Shown one piece after another: positions 55,055-63,977 of a stretch of 64,000 nucleotides of DNA. Within the stretch, counting starts at the first letter, position 1, and each line of letters opens with the position of its first letter. The DNA is taken from positions 496,001 through 560,000 of the forward strand of contig CAWHUL010000004.1 in assembly GCA_963832365.1 (NCBI GenBank), in the 5' to 3' direction. The translations under genes were made by a program, and so were the position numbers. The notes below the pieces were generated by a model that saw nothing but the letters and a program-made list of their open reading frames with translations, was not told the origin of the DNA and ran no database searches. The DNA comes from CAWBRT01 sp963832365 (GTDB lineage Bacteria > Acidobacteriota > Terriglobia > Terriglobales > Acidobacteriaceae).

Positions 55055-56939
55055 TTACCGTAGTTGATTCTGGAACATCTGCTTCCATCGAAAGAACATC
55101 ATCAGTGTCCAGAGATGAGCTGCCCGGTTAGCACGATGAGTTTGGTGTTCGTCCCAAATCTGTTCGTATGTAGTCGACGTTCAGGATTCCCGCTGCATCC
55201 GCAAAAATTGTGTCACAAGCAAACTCGCGGAGTTCGCGACGGAACCATTGGTCGACCGGGATGCAGAAGCCCTGTTTGGGTCGATACAGCAGATCATGCG
55301 GAAGAGTCGTGCTCATGGCCTTCTTGAAAATGTATTTTCCCTGGTCTCCACGCACCTTTAGGGCGGAGGGGATACTTGCGACGAGTTCCATTAGTTTGTG
55401 GTCGAGTAGGGGGGCGCGGACTTCTAGCGATACAGCCATGCTGGCACGATCCACCTTGGTCAAAATATCGTCGGTCAGGTACGTTTTCATATCCACATAT
55501 TGAATGCGCGACAACGGATCTTCTGTGTCTGCCCGGTCATAGTGGTGGCGGAAAACGTCCGCGGAGTCGTATCCACCCAAGCTGTTGAGAAAATCAGGGC
55601 TGAATAATTGGGATTTCTCGTCGGGTCTGAAGATCGAAACCGAGTTGAAATAGCCTTCGATGGGAGAGCGCGCTAGGCTTTGAAATGTTGCCCTCCCTCG
55701 GAACATTCGTGGGGCCCAAGCCAGCGGAGGGTACGCTCTGCCAAGCGGGCCGAAGATGCCACCCCGCAACCCAGCAGGGAGAATGGCCCGAACGCGGTTT
55801 TCGAAACGATCGAACCGGTAACGGCGATAGCCGCCGAAGTTCTCGTCTCCGCCGTCTCCGCCCAATGCGACGGTGACATGCTGCCGCGCTATCTTGGATA
55901 CATAGTACGTGGGCACGGCAGAAGAGTCCGCGAAAGGCTCGTCGTAGTGCCATGCGAGTTTATCCACAATTTCGAGTGCATTCGGCGCGACCAGCTCTTC
56001 GTAGTGATTCGTACGGAACTGGCGGGCAACGACGCGGGCGTATTCACGCTCGTCATAGCTATCTTCAGCGAAACCAATGGAGCACGTGGTGACGGGGCTA
56101 TTGGATGACTCGCTCATCATTGCCACAACAGCAGACGAGTCAACACCTCCGCTGAGGAACGCGCCTAGAGGGACTTCGCTCATCAGCCGAATGCGGCAGG
56201 CCTCGCGGAGTTCGTCCCGAATGATTGAGCACCATTCCTCTTCTCCACGTTCCTCCACGCGAGCAAAAGATATGTCCCAGTACTGAGTTTCGCGCAAACC
56301 AGTACTTGAAACGACAACGTAATTCCCAGGCAGCACCTTCCGGACTGCTTTATAAATAGTCTTCGGAGCGGGAATATAGCCGAGCGAAAAGTAATCGCAA
56401 AGCGCGTACGTATCGATATCTCGGGAAATGTCGGATGCTGCCAGCACGGCTTTCAATTCCGAGCCGAAGAGTATCCGCCCATTGGTATAGGAGTAGAACA
56501 ATGGTTTCTTGCCGACGCGATCCCTGGCCAGCAACAAGCGGCGCTGGCGTGAATCCCAAATGGCGATGGCGAACATGCCGCGCAAACGGGTGAAACATTG
56601 GTCGCCGTATTCCTCGTATAAGTGGACGATCGCCTCGGTGTCCGAATTCGTGGAGAACTGGTGGCCCTTGCCGATCAGCCCGCTGCGAAGTTCCGAATAG
56701 TTGTAGATCTCACCGTTGAGAAGGACCCAAATAGTTCCATCCTCATTGGAGAGCGGTTGATGTCCGCCAGCGACGTCAATAATGCTTAGGCGACGATGGC
56801 CTAACCCAATACCAGGGCCTACGAATATCCCCTCGTCGTCGGGGCCGCGGTGTCGAAGGGTATCGTTCATGCGGTGGACCAACTCGCGTGGCACGGTTTC
56901 TTGCCTTTCAAACTCAAAGGTGCCGCAGATCCCGCACAT
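55055..56939 (-). pseudogene. Glutamine-dependent amidotransferase 2, late frameshift
   Basis: Start ATG 56939, with Cys2 (MCGICGTF) and GGAGG six bases upstream. Glutaminase and synthetase domains are complete (FNGEIYNY-like LLNGEIYNYSELR, SGGVDSSAVVAMM, DRASMAVSLEVRAPLLDHK). Near 55165 (YIRTDLGRTPN) the frame breaks; the next frame gives IWDEHQTHRANRAAHLWTLM and ends at TAA 55055-55057, the normal C-terminus of the family. If the shift is real, about 37 residues are lost. Paralog of the gene at 42760 (roughly half identical). Confidence 0.85.
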
Positions 56940-57393
56940 GTTGCCTCCAGGTTTGGCGATGTATTAGTTTACTCACTCCCAGACTAATCTGCGATCATGA
57001 TCGAGTGGTCATGGCGAGCACTCAAAGTTCAATTGCAAGTCGGTTGCCGTGCCCTGACGCGGAAAACGCGAGCTGTACTCGTTCTTTTCGAGGATCGATC
57101 TTTTCACGCAACCTGGAATAGGCGTGCGGTTCCTTCCGTAGGCGCCGGCCCCTGAAGGTTGGCAGAGATCGGAGATCGCGGCGAACCGCCTTATTTAGTG
57201 CCAGATCATTCCCGTCCGACCGATACGCGGAAAATCCTTTTCTCACAGAGTAGAAAACTATTTCCATTTGCAGGCGCGTTCGGACTGGACGCCTAGTCGA
57301 TTCCGCGGCTCCTGTTCCACAATTCGAGCATCTTCCAGACTGGTAAACGGATTGCAAAGCTACTCGTGGTGATGTCCGTGAATAGCTAAAATC
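56940..57393. other. Gene-free stretch, 454 bp
   Basis: A 111-codon minus frame (57022-57357) has no RBS and no family signs. No repeat noted. Confidence 0.4.
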
Positions 57394-57747
57394 TTGATTG
57401 TTTACTTCGGAAAAAATGCTCTATGCCAAAGAGCTGCCTCTCTGTGGTACTCCCGATGGGCGATCAACCGAGTTGCGACTAAGGAGAATGCGTCGTCGGT
57501 TGTCTGTTTTCATCCGTGGGAGCTGGATCCGGGGCAGCCGCGCATTCCCGCGGGCTGGAAATCAAAAATACGCCACTACACGAACCTAAAGTCGATGGAG
57601 AATCGACTAGTATCCTTGCTTTCAACGTTCCGATTCGCACCAATGAACGACGTTCTAGGGATGGAAATCGCGAAAGGACCCCTACCGACGCGAAGAGTAG
57701 CAATGGCCGAATCCGAAAATATGCGCTCAGTCGCGGCTCGGCACTGA
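57394..57747 (+). pseudogene. XrtA-associated polysaccharide deacetylase, C-terminal relic
   Basis: The frame reads ASLWYSRWAINRVATKENAS, VVCFHPWELDPGQPRIPAG and WKSKIRHYTNLKSMENRL with the FHPWE motif of the DUF3473 C-terminal part found in exosortase-locus deacetylases. The catalytic NodB domain is absent. Only the last 100 or so residues remain, without start signals. Confidence 0.65.
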
Positions 57748-57832
57748 ACAACATTTCGTACACGGTCGAATGCAGGTGGCGAGCAAGGCCGGGCTGCAAC
57801 CAGGATAGGCTCAGCGGCACGCATTTTTCCCT

Positions 57833-59068
57833 ATGGTGAGCAATCCCAGGCAGGATGTTTCGCGCAGCGAAAGCATCGACGGCGCCGAGCGTAAATTGCG
57901 GCTAATCCTGCTGTTCGCATCTTTTGTGCTGATTATTTATCTGAGTCTGTTTCCGCTGACTGGGTGGCATGATCCCGGCGTGCCTTTCTGGAGTTTCCTT
58001 TTTAGCTGGCCACGTACTGTTTCGCGCTCTGATATTGCGACTAATCTGCTCGCCTATGCTGTACCGGGATGCCTGTATTGTTGGTGGCGCGGCGGCGCTC
58101 ATCGGCTACATTCGGTGATTCAAGCCACATTGGGCGGTGCACTACTCAGTTTCACAATGGAGTCGCTACAGACCTATTTGCCCGTACGCGAAGCCTCCAC
58201 GGTCGATCTGCTGGCGAACACAGTTGGCGCGCTCACCGGCGCGATGTTGGCGAAATTAGTCGAGATAGGCCCTGTCAGCGACAAATTACGTTCCGTGCGC
58301 CGGGAATGGTTTTTTCCAGGCCGCACAGTGGATGTCGGTCTGGTGGCACTCGGGCTGTGGGTCTTGTCGCAGTGGAGCCCGCTGGTTCCGCTGATGGATG
58401 TTGGTGCGATCTGGCGTGCGCTATCCCCGGCTTGGCAGACATTACACAACCTCGCCCGGTTCCAGCCGATACAAGCGGCTGCCTATGCGTTTAATATCAC
58501 CGGGCTGGGCCTGTTGTTTTCACTGCTAGTTCGACCCGCTCGGCCTTTTTTCTTACCTTTTGTAGCCAGCGCCACCGGGGTCCTGCTGCTGAAGGCCAAT
58601 TTCTACAGCCGCCAACTTTCTTTCGAGGCGCTCATCGGGCTCGCCGCCGCATTGCTCGTGTTGCCCATCATTGCCAGATCGCGGGTCCGGTCTGTCGCCG
58701 CTTGCCTGTCACTTGTGGTTGGATTTGTACTGACAGAACTGCGTTCTGCCAATGGCGCGACCCACGCCTTCAACTGGATTCCCTTTCTCGGGGAGTTCAC
58801 GAATACGTTGAACGGATTCACCGAGATTCTTGAAACGACGTGGCCGTTTGTCGCACTGGCTGCATTGGCCAATCTGCGCCTTTCCACGCGCTTCTCCTCG
58901 GCCGAGTTGGGCGCGACGTTATTACTGCCTCTAGTTTTTGGGCTGGAGCTAATTCAACGCCGTGTTCCCGGCCGCTATGGAGACGTCACGACCGTGATCC
59001 TGGCACTCGCTGCCTGGCTAATGGCGTCATGGTGGTGCAAGATCGAAAAACCGGGAAGCATGCGCTGA
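57833..59068 (+). CDS. VanZ-family membrane protein
   Basis: 411 aa. Helix-rich: about eight or nine membrane helices starting RLILLFASFVLIIYLSLFPL. Contains SRSDIATNLLAYAVPGCLYC, the VanZ hallmark NxxxxxPxG-like block, and SFTMESLQTYLPVREASTVDL with the E-x-x-Q-x-x-x-x-R-x-x-D motif. VanZ proteins occur in XrtA loci; role unproved. The 3' end overlaps the convergent HNH gene by 42 bases. The start ATG lacks a clear RBS. Confidence 0.85.
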   Translation: MVSNPRQDVSRSESIDGAERKLRLILLFASFVLIIYLSLFPLTGWHDPGVPFWSFLFSWPRTVSRSDIATNLLAYAVPGCLYCWWRGGAHRLHSVIQATLGGALLSFTMESLQTYLPVREASTVDLLANTVGALTGAMLAKLVEIGPVSDKLRSVRREWFFPGRTVDVGLVALGLWVLSQWSPLVPLMDVGAIWRALSPAWQTLHNLARFQPIQAAAYAFNITGLGLLFSLLVRPARPFFLPFVASATGVLLLKANFYSRQLSFEALIGLAAALLVLPIIARSRVRSVAACLSLVVGFVLTELRSANGATHAFNWIPFLGEFTNTLNGFTEILETTWPFVALAALANLRLSTRFSSAELGATLLLPLVFGLELIQRRVPGRYGDVTTVILALAAWLMASWWCKIEKPGSMR

Positions 59069-59257
59069 CTTATGACAGCTAGAACAAAGCGTGATCAAGT
59101 TCGACTCGACGTCTGCACCGAGCTGCGCTCGCGATCGGAGGTGGTGGACCTGTAATTGTGTCCGTGCTCCACAGAATTGGCACCGCCAGCCGTCGCGTTC
59201 GAGCACACGCCGATGTAGCTTCTGGTATTCGACGCGATCGAGCCCGCCAGGTCTCAT
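59027..59257 (-). CDS. HNH endonuclease, left copy
   Basis: 76 aa from ATG 59257 (ATGA overlap with upstream stop). Complete HNH zinc finger: LERDGWRCQFCGARTQLQVH, HLRSRAQLG, then LITLCSSCHKSAH. The motif has CxxC and CxxCH pairs. Sits at the end of a shortened gene set and overlaps the VanZ gene end. Confidence 0.8.
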   Translation of the reverse strand: MRPGGLDRVEYQKLHRRVLERDGWRCQFCGARTQLQVHHLRSRAQLGADVESNLITLCSSCHKSAHASRFFDLAPP

Positions 59258-59727
59258 GCTGCTTGCCGCAGCCGCTGCAGAAAGTGCGTTTGTTGAGCAT
59301 GGGGCATAAGAGAGAAGCATCGGTACAGGGCGTTTACCAGAATTTCCGAGTCGCCTCCTTCCAGATTGGCTCCCGCCAGGAAATCCGCGCAGATCATCTC
59401 CAGGCAGTAACTGCGGGATTTGTCTGAGCCCAGCATGCGGGCGGCAGTTTCCATGGCCTGCTCGATCACCGGCAACTGACTCTTGTACAATTTAAAGTAA
59501 ATGATCTCCCATGGCTCGGAGTCTGGGCCATTCAAACAGCGCTCGATCTCCTGTTCGAATTCCTCCTTCGGCAAATTCTTAGCTTTGTGCAACCACTTTG
59601 CACAATCGAAGTCCTGGCCATCGCGCCGTGCCAGCTTGGCGAGCTCTGTTGCCTTACTCCACCCTACCTCCTTTAGCTTCCTCCGTACTGTCTTTGGCAG
59701 CTGTTCGTGGATGGCCATTAGGTAATA
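59254..59727 (-). pseudogene. Unknown module protein, C-terminal part, left copy
   Basis: Matches the gene at 60602-61303 from YYLMAIHEQLPKTVRRKLKE to the end, with LGSDKSRSYCLEMICADFLA and a QTHFLQRLRQAA end. Its N-terminus (about 70 residues) is missing by deletion; the joint with the nuclease fragment is at GGAAAG. Function unknown. Confidence 0.7.
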
Positions 59728-59908
59728 CTTTCCAGTCAATGACGCAGAGCTCGTTGTCCAGTTCTCCGATGGCATCGATATAGGAGGCGAAGGCATTATT
59801 GGCGCCTAGCGGGCAGGATTTTACCTGTAAATCTATATGCGGCAACTGGATCCGGATGCGGTTTCCCTGGGCGATGCGGTCGAGCAGATGCATTTCGCCA
59901 TGCAGCAT
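59728..59908 (-). pseudogene. PD-(D/E)XK nuclease fragment, left copy
   Basis: About 60 residues: MLHGEMHLLDRIAQGNRIRI, LQVKSCPLGANNAFASYIDA and GELDNELCVIDWK, the middle part of the nuclease (D...DWK of the D-x-K core). It then switches abruptly into the unknown protein at GGAAAG. Confidence 0.65.
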
Positions 59909-60009
59909 GTGTGCGGAAGCAGAGGGCAGATCACAAGCTCAACAAGTGAACGTCAATGGAAGCTGAGATGGCCGAGGCATTTACGCAGAATGCTAATGAA
60001 CTGGGGCGC

Positions 60010-60300
60010 TCAGCCGCTCCAGGCCACGGTTATTGCAAGCATTACCATGCCTATGATGATCCCGATGCAAAAGAACAATGCTGCTATTAATTGAAACCTG
60101 CGGATTCGCCACCATCGACGCATGCCGTCGTAGACATAGATGACCGACTGCACCGGTCTGTTCTCGTCGGTCGCGTTGTGCAGAGCCGGCGGATGGCCCA
60201 TCGGGATTGCGCTAAGCGGATTTCGAGGCCGATTGCGGATTTCGTCGATACAGATCACGCCCGAGGGTACACAGCTTTCTGCGCTTTTTATCTCTTCCAC
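60010..60300 (-). CDS. Small protein with C-terminal membrane helix
   Basis: 96 aa, GTG start (60300) with GAGGAGG eight bases before. Soluble N-terminus; the helix FQLIAALFFCIGIIIGMVML ends close to the C-terminus, with basic RRWWRIRR before it, so the soluble part faces the cytoplasm. Unknown family. Lies between the two gene sets. Confidence 0.65.
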   Translation of the reverse strand: MEEIKSAESCVPSGVICIDEIRNRPRNPLSAIPMGHPPALHNATDENRPVQSVIYVYDGMRRWWRIRRFQLIAALFFCIGIIIGMVMLAITVAWSG

Positions 60301-60350
60301 CAGCGGTCCTCCTCTACTTCATTTGCCTGCGCTGCAGCACAATCGCCACG

Positions 60351-60605
60351 CTACCTGCTCTTCTCCGACCCAAATATAATTTCGGTTCCCGCGTGAATCT
60401 GTCGGTGGCAGGACGTGCAAAGGGCAATCAGATTTTGCTCGGTATCCTCGCCTTGATGGCTGCGGAATTTTACATGATGCACCTCCAGAGCGGTGCGGCT
60501 CCCGCAAGCCTGACAGCGCCAGTTGTCGCGCTGCAACAGCTGCCGTTTAAGTTCTTGGTAGGCGGCCAGCGCGATTCTCTGCCGACTTTGGGCTCGGGAA
60601 CTCAT
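60351..60605 (-). CDS. HNH endonuclease, right copy
   Basis: 84 aa from ATG 60605 (overlaps previous stop, ATGA). LLQRDNWRCQACGSRTALEV, HHVKFRSHQGED and LIALCTSCHRQIH: CxxC...HH...CxxCH. Paralog of the gene at 59027. Confidence 0.85.
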   Translation of the reverse strand: MSSRAQSRQRIALAAYQELKRQLLQRDNWRCQACGSRTALEVHHVKFRSHQGEDTEQNLIALCTSCHRQIHAGTEIIFGSEKSR

Positions 60606-61303
60606 GCGGCGTCTTTCTTGATGTACTGCAGAAAACGAAGCCGGTGTGAACCGGGCAGCAAGCGGAACAGGCGGCACAAGGAGACATACAGAGTCTCGGG
60701 ATCGCCGTGATCGGCGTTGGCCCCGGCCAGGAAATCGGCACAGATCATCTCCAGGCAGTAGCCGCGAGACCTGTCCGAGCCCAGCATCCGGGCGGCGGTT
60801 TCCAGCGCCTGTTCGACGACCGGGATTTGGCTCTTGTAGAGCTTGAAGTAGATCATGTCCCAGGGCTCGCTATCCGGTCCATTGAGCGCCCGTTCGATTT
60901 CCTGCTTTGAAGGGCTCAAACGGCAGTGTCCTTTGCTTTGTGCAACCACTTTGCACAATCGAAGTCCTGGCCCTGGCGACGCGCCAGCTTGGCCAGCTCC
61001 GTCGCCTTGCTCCAGCCTACCTCCTTGAGTTGATTGCGCACCTGCTTCGGCAGTTGTTCGTGAATGGACATCAGGTAATAGGCCTTCCGCCGCGAGCCAG
61101 GGAAACGGCGCTCCAAGAACTCGTCAAATGACTTCAGAGTTCTCCACCCGCCAGTACTGTCCCGCCCGTACTTCGCACAGATAGCGCCCAAGCTCGACAA
61201 AGTGAGTATCGCGGTCGCGGTTCACCCGTCGCTCCCAGCCGAGGATCTGATCGATTTTGGCCAGAACGAACTGGGCCCGTTTGCGATTCAGCTTTGGCTC
61301 CAT
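60602..61303 (-). pseudogene. Unknown module protein, right copy, two frameshifts
   Basis: Start ATG 61303 (AGGA nine bases upstream): KLNRKRAQFVLAKIDQIL, RDTHFVELGRYLCEVRAGQY, a break near 61145, then SFDEFLERRFPGSRRKAYYL and GWSKATELAKLARRQGQDFD, a second break near 60935, and SEPWDMIYFKLYKSQIPV to the end. Intact length about 230 aa. No family recognised with certainty; the context is phage-like recombination. Confidence 0.7.
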
Positions 61304-61313
61304 CGGCGGGTTC

Positions 61314-62117
61314 CTAGAAATCAAGCTCGTCAAGCCAATCAAGCTCGGCTCCTTGCTGGCGTGTTAGCCTGAAGATCGACCATCTCCCGCCGGTCGAGAC
61401 ACAGGCCAAGATAGGCGCAGCTCAGACACGGGTTCTGGGGAAAGCGGATGCCGCTGTGTTGCAGGAACTGTGCCGCCTCGATCTGCCGAACGGATTCTGC
61501 CACCAAACGCCCATACTCCTGCCGTTGCTCCTCGCTGATTCTGGCCTTCAGGTATTGGATCTCGGGCATGCGCTTGCGGACGAAGACGACCAGTGCGACC
61601 CGCTCAATGCCTGTCATCCATGAGTAGCAGATCATCTGCGGGTCGAGGGCACACAGACCCGTCGGGCTCAGTCGGATAGCAGCTCGTACTGGTCTTCCAG
61701 TCGATGACGCAGAGCTCGTGGTCTAATTCTCCAATGGCATCGACATAGGAAACGAAGGCATTATTACCGCCCAGTGGGCGCAGGATCTTGACTTGCAGGT
61801 CCTTCTGCGGGTGACTGGATCCGGACACGATCTTCCTGGGCGAAGCGGTCGAGCAGCTGCATCCCGCCCTGCAGCATTTTGTCCCAGTTGTCATTGGCGG
61901 AGTACTGCAAGATCGAGATCGCGATACTGAGCCCATTCGTTGAACAAGACCTCGGAAGCATCCTCGCGCTGGAAGAAAGCGGCCAGGGCTTTTTCAAAGG
62001 CGCGTCCGAACAGCATGGCGGCGCGGGTATCTTTTTCCTTCCAGCCGTCGAGATACTGGAAGCGGTACCGGCGGGGCAGGAGAGGAATTGGCTGATCTGG
62101 GTGTAACTGAAGTTCAT
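61314..62117 (-). pseudogene. PD-(D/E)XK nuclease (Cas4/RecB-like), multiple frameshifts
   Basis: From ATG 62117, MNFSYTQISQFLSCP leads (after a break) to RRYRFQYLDGWKEKDTRAAM, back to SANDNWDKMLQGGMQLLDRF, then KDLQVKILRPLGGNNAFVSY, GELDHELCVIDWKTSTSCYP (D...D-W-K core), ICYSWMTGIERVALVVFVRK and a C-terminal Cys cluster (NPCLSCAYLGLC). The tail ELDWLDELDF ends at TAG 61314. About five frame changes are needed in 800 bases, so it is dead or badly sequenced. The Cys set suggests an Fe-S type. Confidence 0.7.
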
Positions 62118-62120
62118 ATC

Positions 62121-62536
62121 TCACCCGGCTTTCTCCAACTGGAAGTCGTGCCAGTTGGCGGTTGGGGCGAAGCCGTCGAGATTCAGGTAGCTGCGCCCGT
62201 TGAGGTTGGTGTGGCTGATTTTGACCACCCCCTGGAGCCCTGCCAGCGCTTTGTCGTCGATCTCGTCGTGCCCGAGCAGATCGGTGTCGTAGCCGAAGTC
62301 GCGCAGGAACCAGTTGAGCTTCCAGAGCGCTTTGCTGGTGCAATAGAGGCGGGCGGAAAAACGGCATCGGCAGAACTGTTGCGGCTCGTTCACCGCAAGC
62401 TGCAGCGTCAGAAAGGGCTTGTCTTTGAAAGCGCGATAGGTGGCTTTCTCGACAGTTACGAGGAAGAAGCCGTCGGGGATTTGCTGCTCCTGGCCTGCCG
62501 GCAGCTCTCGTGTAGGCCAGGAATGTGGCGTCTCAT
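62121..62536 (-). pseudogene. ssDNA-binding-like phage protein, start-region frameshift
   Basis: CAGGAGG lies four bases before ATG 62536, which overlaps the upstream stop (ATGA), but the frame needs one base shift within ten codons to reach SWPTRELPAGQEQQIPDGFF. Then VEKATYRAFKDKPFLTLQLA, CRCRFSARLYCTSKALWKLN and RSYLNLDGFAPT follow, a beta-barrel-like fold as in DUF669/ssDNA-binding phage proteins. Another upstream ATG (62603) is in frame but has no RBS. Confidence 0.6.
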
Positions 62537-62673
62537 GCGGCCTCCTGCGGCGGTTGCGCGGGATTATCGGCATACGCCTCGAGATGGTGCCGAAGTTTGT
62601 CACAGTCTTGGGTGGCTAGCTCGGTGAGATGGCGGAGAAATTGTTCGATCTGCTCGCGGGTGGCGTTACGCAG
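62533..62673 (-). CDS. Small 46-codon protein in recombination operon
   Basis: Frame LRNATREQIEQFLRHLTELA to NPAQPPQEAA with stop at 62533, coupled by ATGA to the next gene. It overlaps the annealing protein's end by eight bases. The start would be CTG; a lost base could hide a better start. Helical and acidic; unknown role. Confidence 0.45.
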   Translation of the reverse strand: MRNATREQIEQFLRHLTELATQDCDKLRHHLEAYADNPAQPPQEAA

Positions 62674-63328
62674 GGAGCCCTACCTGGCAGAAGTCGGCGG
62701 CGTAACGCTTAACCTGGGTAGCGTCGAGGTTGTGCTGGCGAATCAGCAAGCAGAGCCGGTCGCGCAGCCGCGGTTGGCCGTTGCCGGCTTCATTCTCCTC
62801 GCCGTTGGAACCGTTCCTGGGGGAGGCAAGTGCGACCGGTCCGGGGAAGGGCGGCTCGGGGCTACTGCCAATCTCATCGACCGAGCAGAGGCCGATGCCG
62901 TAGGCCTTGCGGAGGGCCCGGTTGACGGCGCGTGTCTCGGCCACGCGCATTTCCGCGCCGCGGACGAGGGCGGAGACGTTGCTCGGATCGGCATCGCCGT
63001 AGCCGACGAAGCCTTTAGAGCGGCTTGTCTTGTAAACGATAGCCTTGATGACCCATCGGCTCTGGGCGGGGTCGCAGAACTCGGTCACCATCTCGGTCTG
63101 AATGCCGCTGCAGCGGTTCTTGCGCGCCAGCCGCAGCAGGCCGGAATGGGTGACGTACCATTTTCGATTGATGAGGGTGAGGTCGCCGGCGGCGACGGAG
63201 AATTCGTGTTGCTCGACCAAAGCCGAAAGCTGTTCTTTTTGAACAGCATCGAGCCGGCCGGGCCAGAATGTGTCGACGCTCATTAAGGCTTTCTGAACGC
63301 GACTGGGAACAACGGCTTTTTGCGACAT
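62666..63328 (-). CDS. Single-strand annealing-type recombination protein (ERF/Rad52-like)
   Basis: 220 aa. WYVTHSGLLRLARKNRCSGI and the segment MRVAETRAVNRALRKAYGIG (about residues 130-150) match the conserved A-E-T-R-A-x-x-R-A-L-R motif of phage annealing proteins. The C-terminal half is Pro/Gly-rich with a helical tail. It would pair homologous single strands, as in Red/ERF systems. Operon start; XRE repressor divergent at 63493. Confidence 0.6.
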   Translation of the reverse strand: MSQKAVVPSRVQKALMSVDTFWPGRLDAVQKEQLSALVEQHEFSVAAGDLTLINRKWYVTHSGLLRLARKNRCSGIQTEMVTEFCDPAQSRWVIKAIVYKTSRSKGFVGYGDADPSNVSALVRGAEMRVAETRAVNRALRKAYGIGLCSVDEIGSSPEPPFPGPVALASPRNGSNGEENEAGNGQPRLRDRLCLLIRQHNLDATQVKRYAADFCQVGLPA

Positions 63329-63492
63329 GTGTCGCCTCTTTAAACGCTGTGTTCTGAGATATGGTCGTCATTAACTTATGCGTGACAGCTCACAGTTGGT
63401 TTTTGTTGTTTTCGGAGACCCAAACGAATGTAAAAAAATACCAGTGATTATCGATCTATCAACATATAGATATTGTATCAATAACTAGATAC
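63329..63492. other. Divergent control region of the recombination module
   Basis: 164 bp, AT-rich, between the annealing-protein gene and the XRE repressor. It contains the sites listed next. Confidence 0.6.
63454..63492. promoter_or_regulatory. Likely repressor operators
   Basis: ATCTAT-N6-ATAGAT (63454-63471) and GTATC-N8-GATAC (63475-63492), the second touching the repressor start codon. Two inverted repeats in an AT-rich divergent gap suit the XRE protein. Confidence 0.6.
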
Positions 63493-63745
63493 GTGTCAAC
63501 AAAAATACGCGCTTCTAAATGGGAAAAAGTCGACTGGGTTGCAGTTGGACGGCGTATAAGAGAGCTGCGCGGATTCGACCTGACTCAGCAGCAGTTTGCA
63601 ACTCACATTGGGATAAGCCAGAACTACCTCTCTTATATGGAACGCGGCAAGGTCGAAATCGGGGCAGAAATTCTGCTGAATCCGCCGGGAGTTCGGCAAG
63701 ACGATTGAATGGTTGCTCACAGGCCAAGAAGCAGCGCGGCAGTGA
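63493..63745 (+). pseudogene. XRE-family repressor, late frameshift
   Basis: GTG start 63493. HTH: GRRIRELRGFDLTQQQFATH, IGISQNYLSYMERGKVEIG. The frame breaks near 63680 (AEILLNPPG); the alternative frame gives REFGKTIEWLLTGQEAARQ and stops at 63745, the usual short tail of such regulators. It should bind the operators just upstream and repress the divergent operon. RBS unclear. Confidence 0.75.
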
Positions 63746-63950
63746 TCGGCCGGGAGTAGGAGAGAAGTTGCAACAAGAGCCTCCCCCGCTGCACGGCATT
63801 CCTGAAATGTAGCCAAAGTTCCCAATGGTGCAAGACGGGTGGGCGGGGAGCCTAGAGACAACAGCAAATAGCGTTAGCGAAGGGTTTTTGATTTTCGGCC
63901 CGCGTTTTTTGATTTCGGAACCACTAATTTCGCCTCCCGAAGCAAGATGA

Positions 63951-63977
63951 AGCCGCCCGATGCCTGGGCGGCTTTTT
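63951..63977 (+). terminator. Rho-independent terminator
   Basis: AGCCGCCC, seven-base loop, GGGCGGCT and a five-T run (63973-63977). Points rightward; the transcript it ends is probably the repressor's. Confidence 0.75.

Noticed and set aside
57022..57357. 111-codon minus-strand frame
   Set aside because: No start signal or recognisable family.
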